Part shown: positions 25,466-36,700 of the stretch, piece by piece | How positions within the stretch are numbered: position 1 is the first letter of the stretch | Layout: every line of letters starts with the position of its first letter | The notes under the pieces: generated by a model | Seen by the model: only the letters and a program-made list of their open reading frames with translations | The model's database searches: none | What the model was told of the DNA's origin: nothing | NCBI RefSeq assembly: GCF_006715495.1 | Contig: NZ_VFNI01000003.1 | Span: 372,001 to 436,000, forward strand | Direction: 5' to 3' | From: Herbaspirillum sp. SJZ106 | GTDB lineage: Bacteria; Pseudomonadota; Gammaproteobacteria; Burkholderiales; Burkholderiaceae_D | DNA: 64,000 nt | Made by a program: the position numbers and the translations under genes

Positions 25466-28400
25466 TGTGATTCTCCACATTAATCTTGGGGGAGTGTTCG
25501 GCGTCGAACTTGTGTTGACGCTCGCTACCCTTGAACAGTTTGCGCACGACCACGAAGAAGATCGGCACCAGGAACACGGCCAGCACGGTGGCGGTGATCA
25601 TGCCGCCCATCACGCCGGTACCGATGGCGCGCTGGCTGGCCGAACCGGCGCCGGAGGCGATCGCCAGGGGCAGCACGCCCAGGATGAACGCCAGCGAGGT
25701 CATGATGATCGGGCGGAAGCGCAGGTGCACCGCTTCCAGCGTCGCTTCGATCAGGCCCATGCCTTGTGCCTGCAGGTCCTTGGCGAACTCGATGATCAGG
25801 ATCGCGTTCTTGGCTGACAAGCCCACCACCGCGATCATGCCCACCTTGAAGTACACGTCGTTGGGCATGGCGCGCAGCGTCACGCCCAAGAGTGCGCCGA
25901 GGATACCCAGCGGCACCACCAGCATCACCGCCAGCGGGATCGAGGTGCTTTCATACAAGGCTGCCAGCACCAGGAACACGGCGATCAGCGACAGCGCATA
26001 CAGCGCCGGCGCCTGGTTGCCGGAAGTCTTTTCTTCCAGCGACTGGCCGGTCCACTCAAAGCCGAAACCTTCCGGCAGCTTGGCCACGAACGATTCCATC
26101 TCGGCCATGGCTTCGCCGGTGCTGCGGCCCGGGGCTGCGCCGCCGGCGATCTTCATGGCCGGATAGCCGTTGTAGCGGATCAGCTGCACCGGGCCATTGA
26201 TCCACTTCGCCGTCACGAAGGACGAGAACGGGACCATGGTGCCGGAGGAGTTCTTGGCATACAGGTTGACCAGGTCTTCCGGTTGCAGGCGGCGGTTGGC
26301 GTCGGCTTGCACGATCACGCGTTGCTGGCGGCCCTGGTTGGGGAAGTCGTTCACATACGACGAGCCCAGTGCGGTCGACAGCACGCTGTTGATCGTGGAG
26401 AACGGCACGCCCAGGGCATTGGCCTTGTCGCGGTCGATGTCCAGTTGCAGCTGCGGCGCATCTTCCAGACCTTCCGGACGCACGCCGGCCAGCACCTTGC
26501 TTTGCGACGCCATGCCCAGGATCTGGTTGCGGGCCTGTACCAGCGCCGCGTGGCCCAGGCCGGCGCGATCCTGCAGGCGGAAGGTGAAGCCGGTCGCGTT
26601 GCCCAGTTCGGGAATCGGCGGCGGGTTCAGCGGGAACACGATCGCATCCTTGATCTGCGAGAAGGCACCGAAGGCCTTGCCGGCGATGGCGTCGGCCGAC
26701 TGCGCCTTGGTGCGTTCGCTCCAGTCCTTGAGCGGCGTGAACACCAGCGCGGCGTTCTGGCCATTACCCGAGAACGAGAAGCCCAGCACCGCGATGGCGT
26801 GCTCGACCGCCGGATCCTTCAGGTAATACTCTTCCACCTTCTTCACCACCTCGGTCGTACGCCCCGTGCTGGCGCCCGGCGGCAGCTGGATGTTGGTGAT
26901 GATGTAGCCCTGGTCTTCGTTGGGCAGGAAGGAGGCCGGCAGGCGCACATACAGCAGCCCCACGCAGGCCACGATGAGCACGTACAGGATCATGTAGCGG
27001 CCGGTCTTGGTCAGCATCTTGCCGATGATGCCTTGGTAGCCGGAGGCAGTTGCGTTGAAGCGGCGGTTGAACCAGCCGAAGAAGCCCTTCTTCTCGTGAT
27101 GATGGCCCTTCTCCACAGGCTTGAGGATGGTCGCGCACAGCGCCGGCGTCAGCGTGAATGCCATCAGCACCGAGAACACCATCGAGGCCACCATCGACAG
27201 CGAGAACTGGCGATAGATCGCGCCCACCGCGCCGCCGAAGAAGGCCATCGGGATGAACACCGCGATCAGCACCAGCGTGATGCCGATCAGCGCGCCGCTG
27301 ATCTGGCCCATCGCCTTGCGCGTGGCTTCAGGCGGCGACAAGCCTTCCTCGCTCATGATGCGCTCGACGTTTTCCACCACCACGATCGCATCGTCGACCA
27401 GGATGCCGATGGCCAGCACCATGCCGAACATGGTCAGCACGTTGATCGAGAAGCCGAACAGCAGCAGTGTCGCGAAGGTGCCCAGCAGCGCCACCGGCAC
27501 CACCACCGTCGGGATGATGGTGTAGCGGATGTTTTGCAGGAACAGGAACATCACCAGGAACACCAGCACGATTGCTTCGATCAGGGTCTTGACCACTTCC
27601 TCGATCGAGATCTTGACGAACTTGGAGGTGTCGTAAGGGATGGTGTATTTCACGCCGGCCGGGAAGTACTTGGACAGCTCTTCCATCTTCTTGTGCACGG
27701 CGGTGGCGGTGCCCAGCGCATTGGCGGTGGGCGAGAGCTGCACGCCGATGAACGAACTGGGCTTGCCGTCCAGGCGGCCCGAGGTGTCGTAGGTCTGGCC
27801 GCCGACTTCGATGCGGGCCACGTCGCGCATGCGCACTGACGAGCCGTTGGCATTGGCGCGCAGGACGATGTCGCCGAACTGTTCAGGCGTGGTCAGCTGG
27901 CCGTTGACCACCACGGTCGCGGCGATCTGCTGCGTGCCGGGGCTGGGCAGCGCGCCCAGCGTGCCGCCGGCCACCAGCGCGTTTTGCGCGGTGATGGCGG
28001 CCGTCACGTCGGCTGGCGTCAGGTTCAGGCCGATCAGCTTGTTCGGATCGATCCAGATGCGCATGGCGCGTTCGGTGCCGAACAGCTGTGCCTGGCCCAC
28101 GCCTGGTACGCGCTTGACTTCGTTGAGGACGTTACGCGACAGGTAGTCGCCCAGCGCCACCGGATCCAGCTTGCCATCGCTCGACGACAGCGCGATGAAC
28201 AGCAGGAAGTTGCTGCGCGACTTGGTCACCTGCACACCCTGTTGGGTGACGGCCGCCGGCAGGCGCGCTTCCACGCGCTTCAAGCGGTTTTGCACGTCCA
28301 CCGCCGCCAGGTCGGGGTTGGTTTCCGGCGAGAAGGTGACGGTGATCTGCACCTGGCCGTTGGCCTGGCTTTGCGACTCCATGTACTGCAGGCCGTCGGC

Positions 28401-28613
28401 GCCGTTCATTTCCTGTTCGATCAGGCTGGTCACCGAATCGTCCAGGGTCTGGGCGGTCGCGCCCGGATAAGTCGCCGTCACCACGATGGTGGGCGGCGCG
28501 ATGTTGGGGTACTGGGACACCGGCAAGCCGGTGATCGCCAATGCCCCGGCCAACATGATGAAGATGGCCAACACCCACGCAAAAACGGGGCGATCGATAA
28601 AGAACTTTCCCAT
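25458..28613 (-). CDS. RND multidrug efflux permease (HAE1, AcrB/MexB type)
   Basis: 1051 residues, normal for AcrB. N-terminus [28 protein letters not shown] and a [10 protein letters not shown] stretch are HAE1-typical. The proton-relay pair is in [18 protein letters not shown] and the lysine in [16 protein letters not shown]. Twelve membrane spans and two large periplasmic loops are apparent. It exports hydrophobic drugs or metabolites using the proton gradient. It lies 11 bases after the adaptor gene and overlaps the outer-membrane factor gene. Confidence 0.95.
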   Translation of the reverse strand: MGKFFIDRPVFAWVLAIFIMLAGALAITGLPVSQYPNIAPPTIVVTATYPGATAQTLDDSVTSLIEQEMNGADGLQYMESQSQANGQVQITVTFSPETNPDLAAVDVQNRLKRVEARLPAAVTQQGVQVTKSRSNFLLFIALSSSDGKLDPVALGDYLSRNVLNEVKRVPGVGQAQLFGTERAMRIWIDPNKLIGLNLTPADVTAAITAQNALVAGGTLGALPSPGTQQIAATVVVNGQLTTPEQFGDIVLRANANGSSVRMRDVARIEVGGQTYDTSGRLDGKPSSFIGVQLSPTANALGTATAVHKKMEELSKYFPAGVKYTIPYDTSKFVKISIEEVVKTLIEAIVLVFLVMFLFLQNIRYTIIPTVVVPVALLGTFATLLLFGFSINVLTMFGMVLAIGILVDDAIVVVENVERIMSEEGLSPPEATRKAMGQISGALIGITLVLIAVFIPMAFFGGAVGAIYRQFSLSMVASMVFSVLMAFTLTPALCATILKPVEKGHHHEKKGFFGWFNRRFNATASGYQGIIGKMLTKTGRYMILYVLIVACVGLLYVRLPASFLPNEDQGYIITNIQLPPGASTGRTTEVVKKVEEYYLKDPAVEHAIAVLGFSFSGNGQNAALVFTPLKDWSERTKAQSADAIAGKAFGAFSQIKDAIVFPLNPPPIPELGNATGFTFRLQDRAGLGHAALVQARNQILGMASQSKVLAGVRPEGLEDAPQLQLDIDRDKANALGVPFSTINSVLSTALGSSYVNDFPNQGRQQRVIVQADANRRLQPEDLVNLYAKNSSGTMVPFSSFVTAKWINGPVQLIRYNGYPAMKIAGGAAPGRSTGEAMAEMESFVAKLPEGFGFEWTGQSLEEKTSGNQAPALYALSLIAVFLVLAALYESTSIPLAVMLVVPLGILGALLGVTLRAMPNDVYFKVGMIAVVGLSAKNAILIIEFAKDLQAQGMGLIEATLEAVHLRFRPIIMTSLAFILGVLPLAIASGAGSASQRAIGTGVMGGMITATVLAVFLVPIFFVVVRKLFKGSERQHKFDAEHSPKINVENHNG

Positions 28614-28624
28614 CTGGCAGCCTC

Positions 28625-29797
28625 TTAGTTAGCTTTCTGTTGGGCGCCCGCTGCACCTTGTTGGGCCGCTTGGCCCGACTGGTTGGGAGCGGCGCCCGCG
28701 GGATTCCATTGCACCGGTTTGACGGCCGCACCCGGCCTGACCTTTTGCAGGCCTTCCACGATCACGCGGTCGCCTTCCTTGAGGCCATCGATGACCTGCC
28801 AGTTGTTGCCCTGGGCCGAGCCGGTCTTGACCACGCGCGGCGCGACCTTGTTGTCGGCATCCACCACGAACACGGACGAGCCGTTGAGGTCGCGCATGAC
28901 GGCCTGTTGCGGCACCATCAGCGCCTGCTCGTCGATCGCCTGTTCAATCTTGGCGCGCACGTAGGTGCCCGGCAGCAGCACGCGCTTGGGATTGGGGAAT
29001 TCGGCGCGCAGCGAGATCGAGCCGGTCGCTTCGTCGACCGTGATGTCGGAGAACAGCAGCTTGCCCGGCAGCGGGTAGGGCTGGCCGTTTTCCAGGAGCA
29101 GCGTCACGCTGGCCTTGCCGTCGCCCACGCTCTTCAACTGGCCGCTGGCCATGGCCTGCTGCAACTTCAACAGGTCGGCGCTGGACTGGGTCACGTTGAC
29201 GTAGATCGGGTCGAGCTGTTGCACCAGCGCCATCTGGGTGGCGTCGCCGCCTTGGCCGACCAGCGCGCCCTCGGTCACCAGCGCGCGGCCGATGCGGCCG
29301 GAGATGGGCGAGGTCACCGAGGCGTAGCCCAGGTTCAGCTTGGCGATCCGGACTGCGGCTTCGGCTTGCTTCTGGGCCGAGACGGCATCGTCGTATTCCT
29401 GCTTGGAGACGGCGTTGACTTCCACCAGGGGCTTGTAGCGTTGCGCCTTGAGGGTGGTCTGGGTCAGATTGGCCTGGGCATTGTCATAGCTGGCCTGGTA
29501 CTGGGCCGGATCGATCTGGAACAGCAGTTGGCCTTCCTTGACGTCGCTGCCCTCCTTGAAGACGCGCTTCTGGACGATGCCGGCCACGCGGGCGCGGACC
29601 TGGGCGACGCGGTAGGCCTCCAGGCGGCCCGGCAGTTCATTGGTGATGGCGATGCGTTGCGGGGCCACGGTGACCACCGATACTTCCGCCGGTGGCATGG
29701 CGCCGCCTTGAGCGGCTGGTTTTTGTCCGCAAGCGGCCAGGGCGGCAGCGATTGCGACGGTCATGGTGAGGCGCGTGAAACGACTGACTGAGCTCAT
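28625..29797 (-). CDS. RND periplasmic adaptor lipoprotein (AcrA/MexA type)
   Basis: 390 residues. Signal peptide with lipobox (LAAC, then GQKPAAQGG), so it is anchored in the inner membrane. Next come the lipoyl half-motifs (VRARVAGIVQKRVFKEGSDVKEGQ and ASVTSPISGRIGRALVTEGALV), a coiled-coil hairpin between them, and beta-barrel/MP domains. I start at the ATG at 29797 (MSSVSRFT), 42 codons inside the longest frame, because the signal peptide begins there. The promoter and AcrR-like operator lie about 200 bases upstream. Confidence 0.94.
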   Translation of the reverse strand: MSSVSRFTRLTMTVAIAAALAACGQKPAAQGGAMPPAEVSVVTVAPQRIAITNELPGRLEAYRVAQVRARVAGIVQKRVFKEGSDVKEGQLLFQIDPAQYQASYDNAQANLTQTTLKAQRYKPLVEVNAVSKQEYDDAVSAQKQAEAAVRIAKLNLGYASVTSPISGRIGRALVTEGALVGQGGDATQMALVQQLDPIYVNVTQSSADLLKLQQAMASGQLKSVGDGKASVTLLLENGQPYPLPGKLLFSDITVDEATGSISLRAEFPNPKRVLLPGTYVRAKIEQAIDEQALMVPQQAVMRDLNGSSVFVVDADNKVAPRVVKTGSAQGNNWQVIDGLKEGDRVIVEGLQKVRPGAAVKPVQWNPAGAAPNQSGQAAQQGAAGAQQKAN

Positions 29798-29999
29798 AGA
29801 TATCTCGCACGAAAGTAAAGTGGGGCCGCCGTGGCGGCAATGAAACGAATTCGGTAAAGCAGATGTTGCGATCTCGCCTGACTGCGAGATATAGGCTAAG
29901 ACACGATTGTTGCGGAGCAAAAAAAGAAGCTGCCGACTTCCCGGGGGAAGCGGTTACTTTTTTGCGGTTGATTTACAGCAGGAACCTGGAACGGGTGCT

Positions 30000-30027
30000 A
30001 TTATACATACATTCGTGTATGTATGTA
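30000..30027 (-). promoter_or_regulatory. Efflux operon promoter with AcrR-like operator
   Basis: Minus-strand -10 TATAAT occupies 30000-30005, with a weak AATACA -35 18 bases upstream. Overlapping the spacer is an inverted repeat: arms ATACATACA (30003-30011) and TGTATGTAT (30016-30024). Taken as 24 bases (30004-30027), it differs at two positions from the E. coli acrAB operator as I recall it. Binding of the divergent TetR product here would block the polymerase. Predicted transcription start is near 29992. Confidence 0.75.
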
Positions 30028-30473
30028 TTTGCATCATACTCCATATTAATTTATCAAACTTGTTGAAATAGGCGTAGAGAAATATGAGCGATTCCTTGCA
30101 TTTTGTGAATAATGCTGCTCCTGCGCCATTTCTGCCAGTCAAAAACCGAGCCGGAATCCTCATGGCCGCGGCAATTTGCCGCGGCCAGTCCGGGCGGTCT
30201 CATGCCGTGCCATTGTGGCGGACATTGTCTTACGAAAACATGACTGCCGTGTTTCGGCCCACGCCGCGTTGCGTCGCGGCTTGCCGGGAACCGTTGTGCA
30301 AATGCAGCATGAGCCTCCGCTCGCGGGCGCTCGCCGGGAACGGCGGCGCCATGTCCTTGCGGTCTCCGGCATGGTTTTTTTCTTCATTCCCATCCAGCAT
30401 GCAGGTCTTGTCATGATCCAGACTCCAACCCCGGTTTCCACTCGTGTTCCGGCTGCGGCCGGGGGGCGCTGAT
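30028..30473. other. Long gap between the efflux operator and the tetR-type gene
   Basis: About 450 bases with no gene I can support. A plus-strand frame at 30084-30416 exists, but its composition looks random after the first 25 codons. The region contains the strong hairpin at 30164-30186. It may be a long leader of the regulator gene. Confidence 0.4.
30164..30186. repeat. Perfect 10-bp hairpin
   Basis: GGCCGCGGCA (30164-30173), three-base loop, TGCCGCGGCC (30177-30186). No T-run follows on either strand, so it is not a standard terminator. It lies in the upstream region of the tetR-type gene. Confidence 0.6.
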
Positions 30474-31115
30474 ATGGCCCGCTCGACCAAGGAAGAGGCG
30501 CTCGAAACGCGCGCGCGCATCCTCGATGCCGCCGAGCATGTATTTCACGAACGCGGCGTTTCGCACACCTCGCTGGCCGACGTGGCCAAGGCGGCCGACG
30601 TCACGCGCGGCGCCATCTACTGGCATTTCAAGAACAAGAGCGACCTGTTCGACGCCATGTGCGAGCGGGTGCGCCTGCCCATGGAAGCGGTGCTGGAAGA
30701 AAGCGCCAGTCCGCAACTGGCCGACCCGCTCGGGCAGTTCCTGCGCAGCGGCGTGTACGTGCTGACCATGGCCGCCACCGATGAGCGATGCCGCAGGGTG
30801 TTCGATATCATCTTCAACAAGTGCGAATTTGCCGACCACGACGATCCTATCCTGGTGCGCCAGCGCGAGTGCCATGTCGATGGCATGCTGCGCCTGGAGC
30901 AGATCCTCACCAACGCCATTGCCCGCGGGCAGTTGCCCGGCACGCTGAACGTGCGGCTGGCTTGCCTGACGGCGCACGCCACGTTCAGCGGCCTGCTGAC
31001 CGACTGGTTCTTCGCGCCGGACAGCTTCGACCTGGTCAAGGATGGCGAAAAGATGCTGGCAGCCTCGCTGCACGCCTTGAAGACCGCGCCCTCGCTGCAG
31101 AACGACGCCGCCTGA
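30474..31115 (+). CDS. TetR/AcrR-family repressor of the efflux operon
   Basis: 213 residues. Helix-turn-helix within the first 60 residues: TRARILDAAEHVFHERGVSHTSLADVAKAADVTRGAIYWHFKNKSDL-type sequence, closely AcrR/TtgR-like. The C-terminal ligand domain includes FIIFNKCEF-like helices and a long hydrophobic segment. The ATG at 30474 is preceded by GGGGGG and begins at the conserved MARSTKEEA. Divergent from the adaptor gene, with the AcrR-like operator between them, so it most likely represses the pump and is released by pump substrates. Confidence 0.9.
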   Translation: MARSTKEEALETRARILDAAEHVFHERGVSHTSLADVAKAADVTRGAIYWHFKNKSDLFDAMCERVRLPMEAVLEESASPQLADPLGQFLRSGVYVLTMAATDERCRRVFDIIFNKCEFADHDDPILVRQRECHVDGMLRLEQILTNAIARGQLPGTLNVRLACLTAHATFSGLLTDWFFAPDSFDLVKDGEKMLAASLHALKTAPSLQNDAA

Positions 31116-31127
31116 GGCGGCCCACCC

Positions 31128-32432
31128 TTACTGCGGCGGCGCCGTCAGCAGCACGTTGATCAGCGCCAGGTCTTGCTCGCGCAACGCGCCGGCCGCGGCC
31201 TTCAATTTCAAGCCGTTCATCAATGTATCGTAGCGCGCCTTGGACAGGTCGCGCCGGGTCGAATACAGCTGCTGTTGCGCGTTGAGCACGTCGATGTTGA
31301 TGCGCACGCCGACCTGGTAGCCCAGCTTGTTGGAGTCCAGCGATGACTGGCTCGACACTTGCGCCGCCTCATACGCTTTCACCTGCGACAAGCCGTTGGC
31401 CACGCCCAGGTAGGCCTGGCGCGCATTGAGCACGGCCGTGCGGCGCGCATTGTCCAGGTCGGAACGCGCCTTGTCGGCCAGCGCCACCGCCTCGTCCACC
31501 TTGCTGCTGGTGGCAAAGCCCGAGAACAGCGGAATATTCCACTGCACCCCGATCGAATTGCTGTAGCCGCGTCCGTTCAGGTAGGGCGTGCGCACGCTCT
31601 TCTGGTCGCTGAAGTTGCGCGCCGCCACCAGATCCACCGTCGGCGCGTGGCCGGCGCGGTTGCGCTTGATTTCGCTTTGCGCGATCTCCAGCGCCACCTG
31701 CTGCGCCACCACGCCGTAGTTGTCCGATTGCGCGCTGGCGACCCAGGTATCGATCTGCGCCGGCTGCGGCGGCGCGAGCTTGACGTCGCTGCGCAAGACC
31801 GCCAGCGGCGTCGGCGGCTGGCCGATGATCTGCTGCAGCCTGGCCAGCGCCACCTCCAGGTCGTTTTGGGCGGCGATCTCCTGCGCGCTGGCCAGGTCGT
31901 AGCGGGCCTGGGCTTCGTTGGTGTCGGTGATGGTGGCGGTGCCGATCTCGAAATTGCGCCTGGCCGAGGCCAGTTGTTCAGAGATCGCGATCTTTTGCGC
32001 GCCCAGGAAGGACAGCGCATCCTGCGCCGACAGCACGTCGAAGTAGGCCTGGCCCACGCGCAGGATCAGGTCCTGCTGCGCCTGGGCGAACTGCGCCTCG
32101 CTGGCGGCGACCGAGAGCTTGCCCTGTTTGTAGTTTTCCCAGTTGGCCAGGCGAAACAGCGGCTGGGTCAGCTGCAGCGCATAGGTATTGGACGAACTGT
32201 CGAAGTTCTCGTCCGAGCGCGTATAGCTGCCGCCCACGCCGGCGCTCGGCAACAGGCCGGCGCGCCCCTGGGTTTCCTTCTCGCGGCCCGCCGTCAGCGC
32301 ATAGCGCGCGCTGGTGTAGACCGGGTCATTGGCCAGCGCGAGCTGGTAGACCTGCAGCAGGTCGGCCGCGCCGGCGGCGGCGTGCAAGGAAAGGCCGGCG
32401 GCCATCAGGGAAGCGAGCAGGGTACGGCGCAT
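31128..32432 (-). CDS. tolC: TolC-family outer membrane channel
   Basis: 434 residues. Signal peptide (MRRTLLASLMAAGLSLHAA, cleavage near AGA-ADL) without a lipobox, then the TolC N-terminus DLLQVYQLALANDPVYTSARY. Two repeats carry PLFRLANWENY and NIPLFSGFATSSKV. Type I secretion-type TolC proteins of this form lack lipidation, unlike the NodT-type protein at 24014-25465. Start ATG at 32432 with GGAGA upstream. It follows the rhodanese and pcm genes on the same strand, an order known in beta- and gammaproteobacteria. Confidence 0.9.
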   Translation of the reverse strand: MRRTLLASLMAAGLSLHAAAGAADLLQVYQLALANDPVYTSARYALTAGREKETQGRAGLLPSAGVGGSYTRSDENFDSSSNTYALQLTQPLFRLANWENYKQGKLSVAASEAQFAQAQQDLILRVGQAYFDVLSAQDALSFLGAQKIAISEQLASARRNFEIGTATITDTNEAQARYDLASAQEIAAQNDLEVALARLQQIIGQPPTPLAVLRSDVKLAPPQPAQIDTWVASAQSDNYGVVAQQVALEIAQSEIKRNRAGHAPTVDLVAARNFSDQKSVRTPYLNGRGYSNSIGVQWNIPLFSGFATSSKVDEAVALADKARSDLDNARRTAVLNARQAYLGVANGLSQVKAYEAAQVSSQSSLDSNKLGYQVGVRINIDVLNAQQQLYSTRRDLSKARYDTLMNGLKLKAAAGALREQDLALINVLLTAPPQ

Positions 32433-32630
32433 GGACGGATTCTCCGGGCGGAACAAGGCTGGACAAACGATAGGAATGCAAGTGCATCGGCGCGGCCGGG
32501 ACGGTATCGGGCGGAAGGCGTGCCTGCCGCGCTTGCGCGGGGCACAGGTAACAGGAAATGGGGAAATCCGCCGGAAGCTGTCTGCGGCTTGTTGCGCCCG
32601 CCTCCGGTGAGGGCGGCAGGCGCATCAGGC

Positions 32631-32954
32631 TCAGTAGGTCGGCATGGACGGGTCGACCTGGTTGGCCCAGGCGTGGACGCCGCCGGTCAGGTTGATGACC
32701 TTGGTGAAACCCTGGCGTTCGAGGAAGGCCGCGACTTGCATGCTGCGCCCGCCATGGTGGCAGATGCATACCACGGGCTGTTCCTCATCCAGCTCGGAAA
32801 AGCGCCCGGGAACGGTGTTCATCGGCACCAGCTGCGAGCCGGCGATGTTGCAGGTTTGGTGTTCCCAGGGTTCGCGCACATCCAGCAGCAGAGGGGTAGG
32901 GCGGTCGGGATCGGCGATCCAGGCGGCCAGGTCCGGGGCGGTGATGTGCTCCAT
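32631..32954 (-). CDS. Rhodanese-like sulfurtransferase
   Basis: 107 residues, one rhodanese domain. LLLDVREPWEHQTCNIAGS is the CH2-type entry motif; the active-site loop is VVCICHHGGRSMQVA with the catalytic Cys before HHGGRS. It transfers sulfane sulfur, donor and acceptor unknown. Eight bases downstream of pcm, and about 200 bases ahead of tolC. Confidence 0.9.
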   Translation of the reverse strand: MEHITAPDLAAWIADPDRPTPLLLDVREPWEHQTCNIAGSQLVPMNTVPGRFSELDEEQPVVCICHHGGRSMQVAAFLERQGFTKVINLTGGVHAWANQVDPSMPTY

Positions 32955-32962
32955 AAGAAATC

Positions 32963-33628
32963 CTAGAAAGTGAAGGGTGAGGGCGTGGCGGCCGCGTGCA
33001 AGGGTTTGGCCAGCGTTTCCACCACGTTGACGGTATCGAAAGTGTGTTCGGAGGTGCGGGTGATGAGTTTCAACACCATCACCGGTTCGGCGCCGACGAT
33101 GGCCAGCAGGCGGCCGCCGACCTTGAGTTGCTTGCCGAAGCCTTCCGGCAGGAACGGCAGCGAGCCGGAGATGACGATCACATCGTATTCGCCTGCGCGG
33201 CCATCGGCGCCGGTCCAGCCTTGCGCGCCGTTGCCCAGCTGGACGTCGACATTGGCCACGCCATAGTCGGACAGGTTCTGTTCGGCCAGCGATTTCAGTT
33301 CCGGCGAGATCTCGACGGTGGTCACATGGCGCGCCTTATGCGCCAGCAACGCCGCCATGTAGCCCGAACCGGCGCCGATTTCCAGGACGTATTCGTGTTT
33401 CTTGACGTTGGCTTCCTGCAGGATGCGCGCTTCGATCTTGGGCGCCAGCATGTTCTCGCCGCCCGGCAGCGGGATTTCGGTGTCGAAAAACGCCAGGCTG
33501 CGATGCGCGGCCGGGACGAAGTCTTCGCGCTTGACGACCGTCAGCAGGTCCAAAACATCCTGCGCCAGCACGTTCCAGGGGCGGATTTGCTGTTCGATCA
33601 TGTTGAAGCGGGCTTGTTCGATATTCAT
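32963..33628 (-). CDS. pcm: Protein-L-isoaspartate O-methyltransferase family protein
   Basis: 221 residues. MIEQQIRPWNVLAQDVLDLL, then EIPLPGGENMLAPKIEARILQEA and the SAM motif VLEIGAGSGYMAALLA are the Pcm signature, including the family-specific catalytic-region Pro/Gly. The enzyme methylates L-isoaspartyl residues in damaged proteins for repair. Some proteins of this linked subgroup (before tolC) have a divergent substrate pocket, so the repair activity should be viewed as likely, not certain. Start ATG at 33628 (MNIEQARFN). Confidence 0.85.
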   Translation of the reverse strand: MNIEQARFNMIEQQIRPWNVLAQDVLDLLTVVKREDFVPAAHRSLAFFDTEIPLPGGENMLAPKIEARILQEANVKKHEYVLEIGAGSGYMAALLAHKARHVTTVEISPELKSLAEQNLSDYGVANVDVQLGNGAQGWTGADGRAGEYDVIVISGSLPFLPEGFGKQLKVGGRLLAIVGAEPVMVLKLITRTSEHTFDTVNVVETLAKPLHAAATPSPFTF

Positions 33629-33774
33629 GGCAGTAGGCTCAATAGCGACGGAAAGCCGCCATTTTATCAAACACCGCCCAGCTCAACAGCTCATGTATGC
33701 CCGGAAAATCCCCGCAGAATCCCGCCTGTTGCAGGATTTCCTCAGTGCAATCCGTCTCGGCGGCGGGCATGCGC

Positions 33775-36700
33775 TCAATCGTCATGGCGTTCTCCCGCGC
33801 CAGCTTGTTCCTGTGCCGGCCCGAACCACTTGCGCTTGACCCAGGCGCCCAGGTCGTCCAGGTAGGTATAGGCTACCGGCACCACCACCAGCGTCAGCAG
33901 CGACGAGGTGATGATGCCGCCGATTACCGCCTGCCCCATCGGCGCGCGCTGCTCGGAACCCTCGGCCACGCCGAAGGCCAGCGGCACCATGCCGAACACC
34001 ATCGCCAGCGTGGTCATCAGGATCGGGCGCAGGCGTACATGCGCCGCTTCCAGCAGCGCCGCGCTGCGCTCCATGCCTTCGCGGCGCGCCTGGTTGGCGA
34101 AGTCCACCAGCAGGATGGCGTTCTTGGTCACCAGGCCCATCAACATGATGAAGCCGATGATGGAGAACATGTTGAGCGTGGAGCGGAACATCATCAGCGC
34201 CAGGAACACGCCGATGAGCGTGAGCGGCAGCGACGACATGATGGCCACCGGCTGCAGGAAGCTGGCGAACTGCGAGGCCAGGATCATGTAGATGAACACG
34301 ATCGCCAGCGCCAGCGCGCCCACGGCGTAGCCGAAGGACTCGTTCATGCTCTTGGTCGAGCCGCCGATCTGGTAGCGGTAGCCCGGCGGCCAGTGCATGT
34401 CGTCCAGCATGGTCTTGATCTGGGCGTTGATCTGCCCGGCCGAGCGGCCCTGGGCATTGGCCGACAGCTCCACCTCGCGGTTCAGGTCGCGCCGGTTGAT
34501 CTGGTTGGCGCCCAGCGTGTTCTTGATCTCGGCCACCTGGCGCAGCGGCACCATGCGCGGCGAGCCGTCCGCATTGGTCAGCGTGCTGGCCAGCATCAGG
34601 CGCGAGAGGTCGTCCACGGTGCTGCGGTCGCTCGGCGCCAGGCGCACGTTGACGTCGTAGTTCTCGTCGTCCGGCGCGCGCCAGCTGCTGGCGGCTTCGC
34701 CCGCCAGCAGCGGCGACAGCGCATTGCCCAGTCCGGCCACGCCGATGCCAAGATCGGAACCGATATCGCGCCGCGGTTCGACCGAGATGGTCGGTTTTTG
34801 CGCCTTCAGGCTGGAGTCGAGGTCGACCACGCCGGGAATCTGGCTGAGCTTTTGCTGCACCTGGTCCGACAGCCGCGCCAGTTGCTGCAAATCCGGCCCC
34901 AGCAGGCTGAAGCGGATCTGCTTGCTGTCGCCGCCCACGCCGTCCAGCGTGCCCACGTGGGTCACAGTGATGCCGGCCACCTGCGACAGTTTCTGGCGCA
35001 GCAGCGGCGCCATCTGGCCGGTAGTGAGCGTGCGTTCGGTGCGCGGCTTGAGGCGCACGAACACGGCCGCGTAGTTCTTGCCCTGCGAATTGCCGGTGTT
35101 GACGGTGCTGTAGATGTCGGTGATCTCGGGGAACTGCCGCAATATCGCCTCGACCTGGTGCACCTTGCTTTCGGTCAGCTCCAGCGAGGAACCCACCGGC
35201 GTGAAGAAGGTGACGCCGGTTTCGGAATAGTCCGCCTGCGGCACGAATTCGGAGCCGATCAGGCCCGCGGCCGGCAGCGCGAGGCCGCCGAAGAAGGCTG
35301 CCAAGGCAATAACCAGCGTAGCCACGCGGTGCTTCAACGACCAGCGCAGCATTTCCTGGTAGCGCGCCGACAGCCATTGCACCAGCCGGTCGAAGGCCTG
35401 CAGCACGCGGCCGATGGTCTTGTCATACCAGCCGGCTTTCTTGCCATGTTCGCCATGCGCATCCGGATCGGGCCAGATGGAAGACAGCATCGGGTCCAGC
35501 GTGAAGGAGACGAACATCGAGATCAGCACGGCGGCGGCCACGGTCACGCCGAACTGGTGGAAGAAGCGCCCGATGATGCCGCCCATGAAGCCCACCGGCA
35601 GGAACACCGCGACGATGGAGAAGGTGGTGGCCAGCACCGCCAGGCCGATTTCCTGCGTGCCTTCCAGCGCCGCCATGCGGTGCGACTTGAACTTGCCGTG
35701 CACCTTCATGCCGGCATGGCGCACGATGTTTTCCCGCACCACGATGGCGTCGTCGATCAGGAGGCCCACGCACAGCGACAGCGCCATGAGCGTGATCATG
35801 TTGATGGTGAAGCCGAACATGTACATGAACAGGAAGGTGCCGATCAGCGCCACCGGCAATGTCAGCCCGGTGATCACGGTGGAGCGCCAGGAGTTCAGGA
35901 ACAGGAACACGATCACGATGGTCAGCACCGCGCCCTCGATCAACGTGCGGCGCACGTTCTCCACCCCGGTGCGGATCTGGCGCGAGCCGTCCTTGACCAC
36001 CTGCAGCGTCACGCCCGGATACAACTGCTGCAGGCTGGGTTCCATTTCCTTGATGCTGCGCTTGAGGCCGTCGGCCACGTCGACGGTGTTCTGGCCCTGG
36101 GCTTTCAGGATGTCCAGCGCCAGCGTGCGTTGGCCGTTGTACAGGGCCAGCGTCTCTTGCTCTTCCTGGCCGTCGACCACGTTGGCGACCTGCGCCAGCG
36201 TCACCGGCTGGCCGCCGCGGCGCGCCACGATGATGCGCTTGAAGTCTTCCGGATTTTTCACGCGGCCCTGCACCTGCACGGTCTTTTCCGCGTCCAGCAT
36301 GCGGATGGCGCCGGTCGGCAATTCCTGGTTTTCATTCCTGACCGCGTCGATCACCTGATTCACGCCGATGCCCAGCGCCTCCATCTCGGCCGGCTTGACG
36401 TAGATGTTGACCTGGCGCTTGACGCCGCCCACCAGCGTCACCGAACCCACGCCGCGCACATTCTCCAGTCGCTTCTTGATCACCTGGTCGGCGATGGTGG
36501 TCAGTTCGCGCAGCGTGCGCGGCTTGGCATCGGGCGCATTGGTGACCGAGATCGAGAAGATCGGCTGGTCGGCCGGATCGAAGCGGGTGATGCGCGGCTC
36601 GTCCACTTCCTTGCGGAAGGCCGACTTCACCAGCGCCACCTTTTCGCGCACGTCCTGCGCACCCTGGGCCGGATCGACGGTGAGGTCGAACTGCACGATC

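Noticed and set aside
30084..30416. Plus-strand frame of 110 codons upstream of the tetR-type gene
   Set aside because: Only a weak ribosome site, sequence looks random after the first 25 codons, and it overlaps the strong hairpin at 30164-30186.
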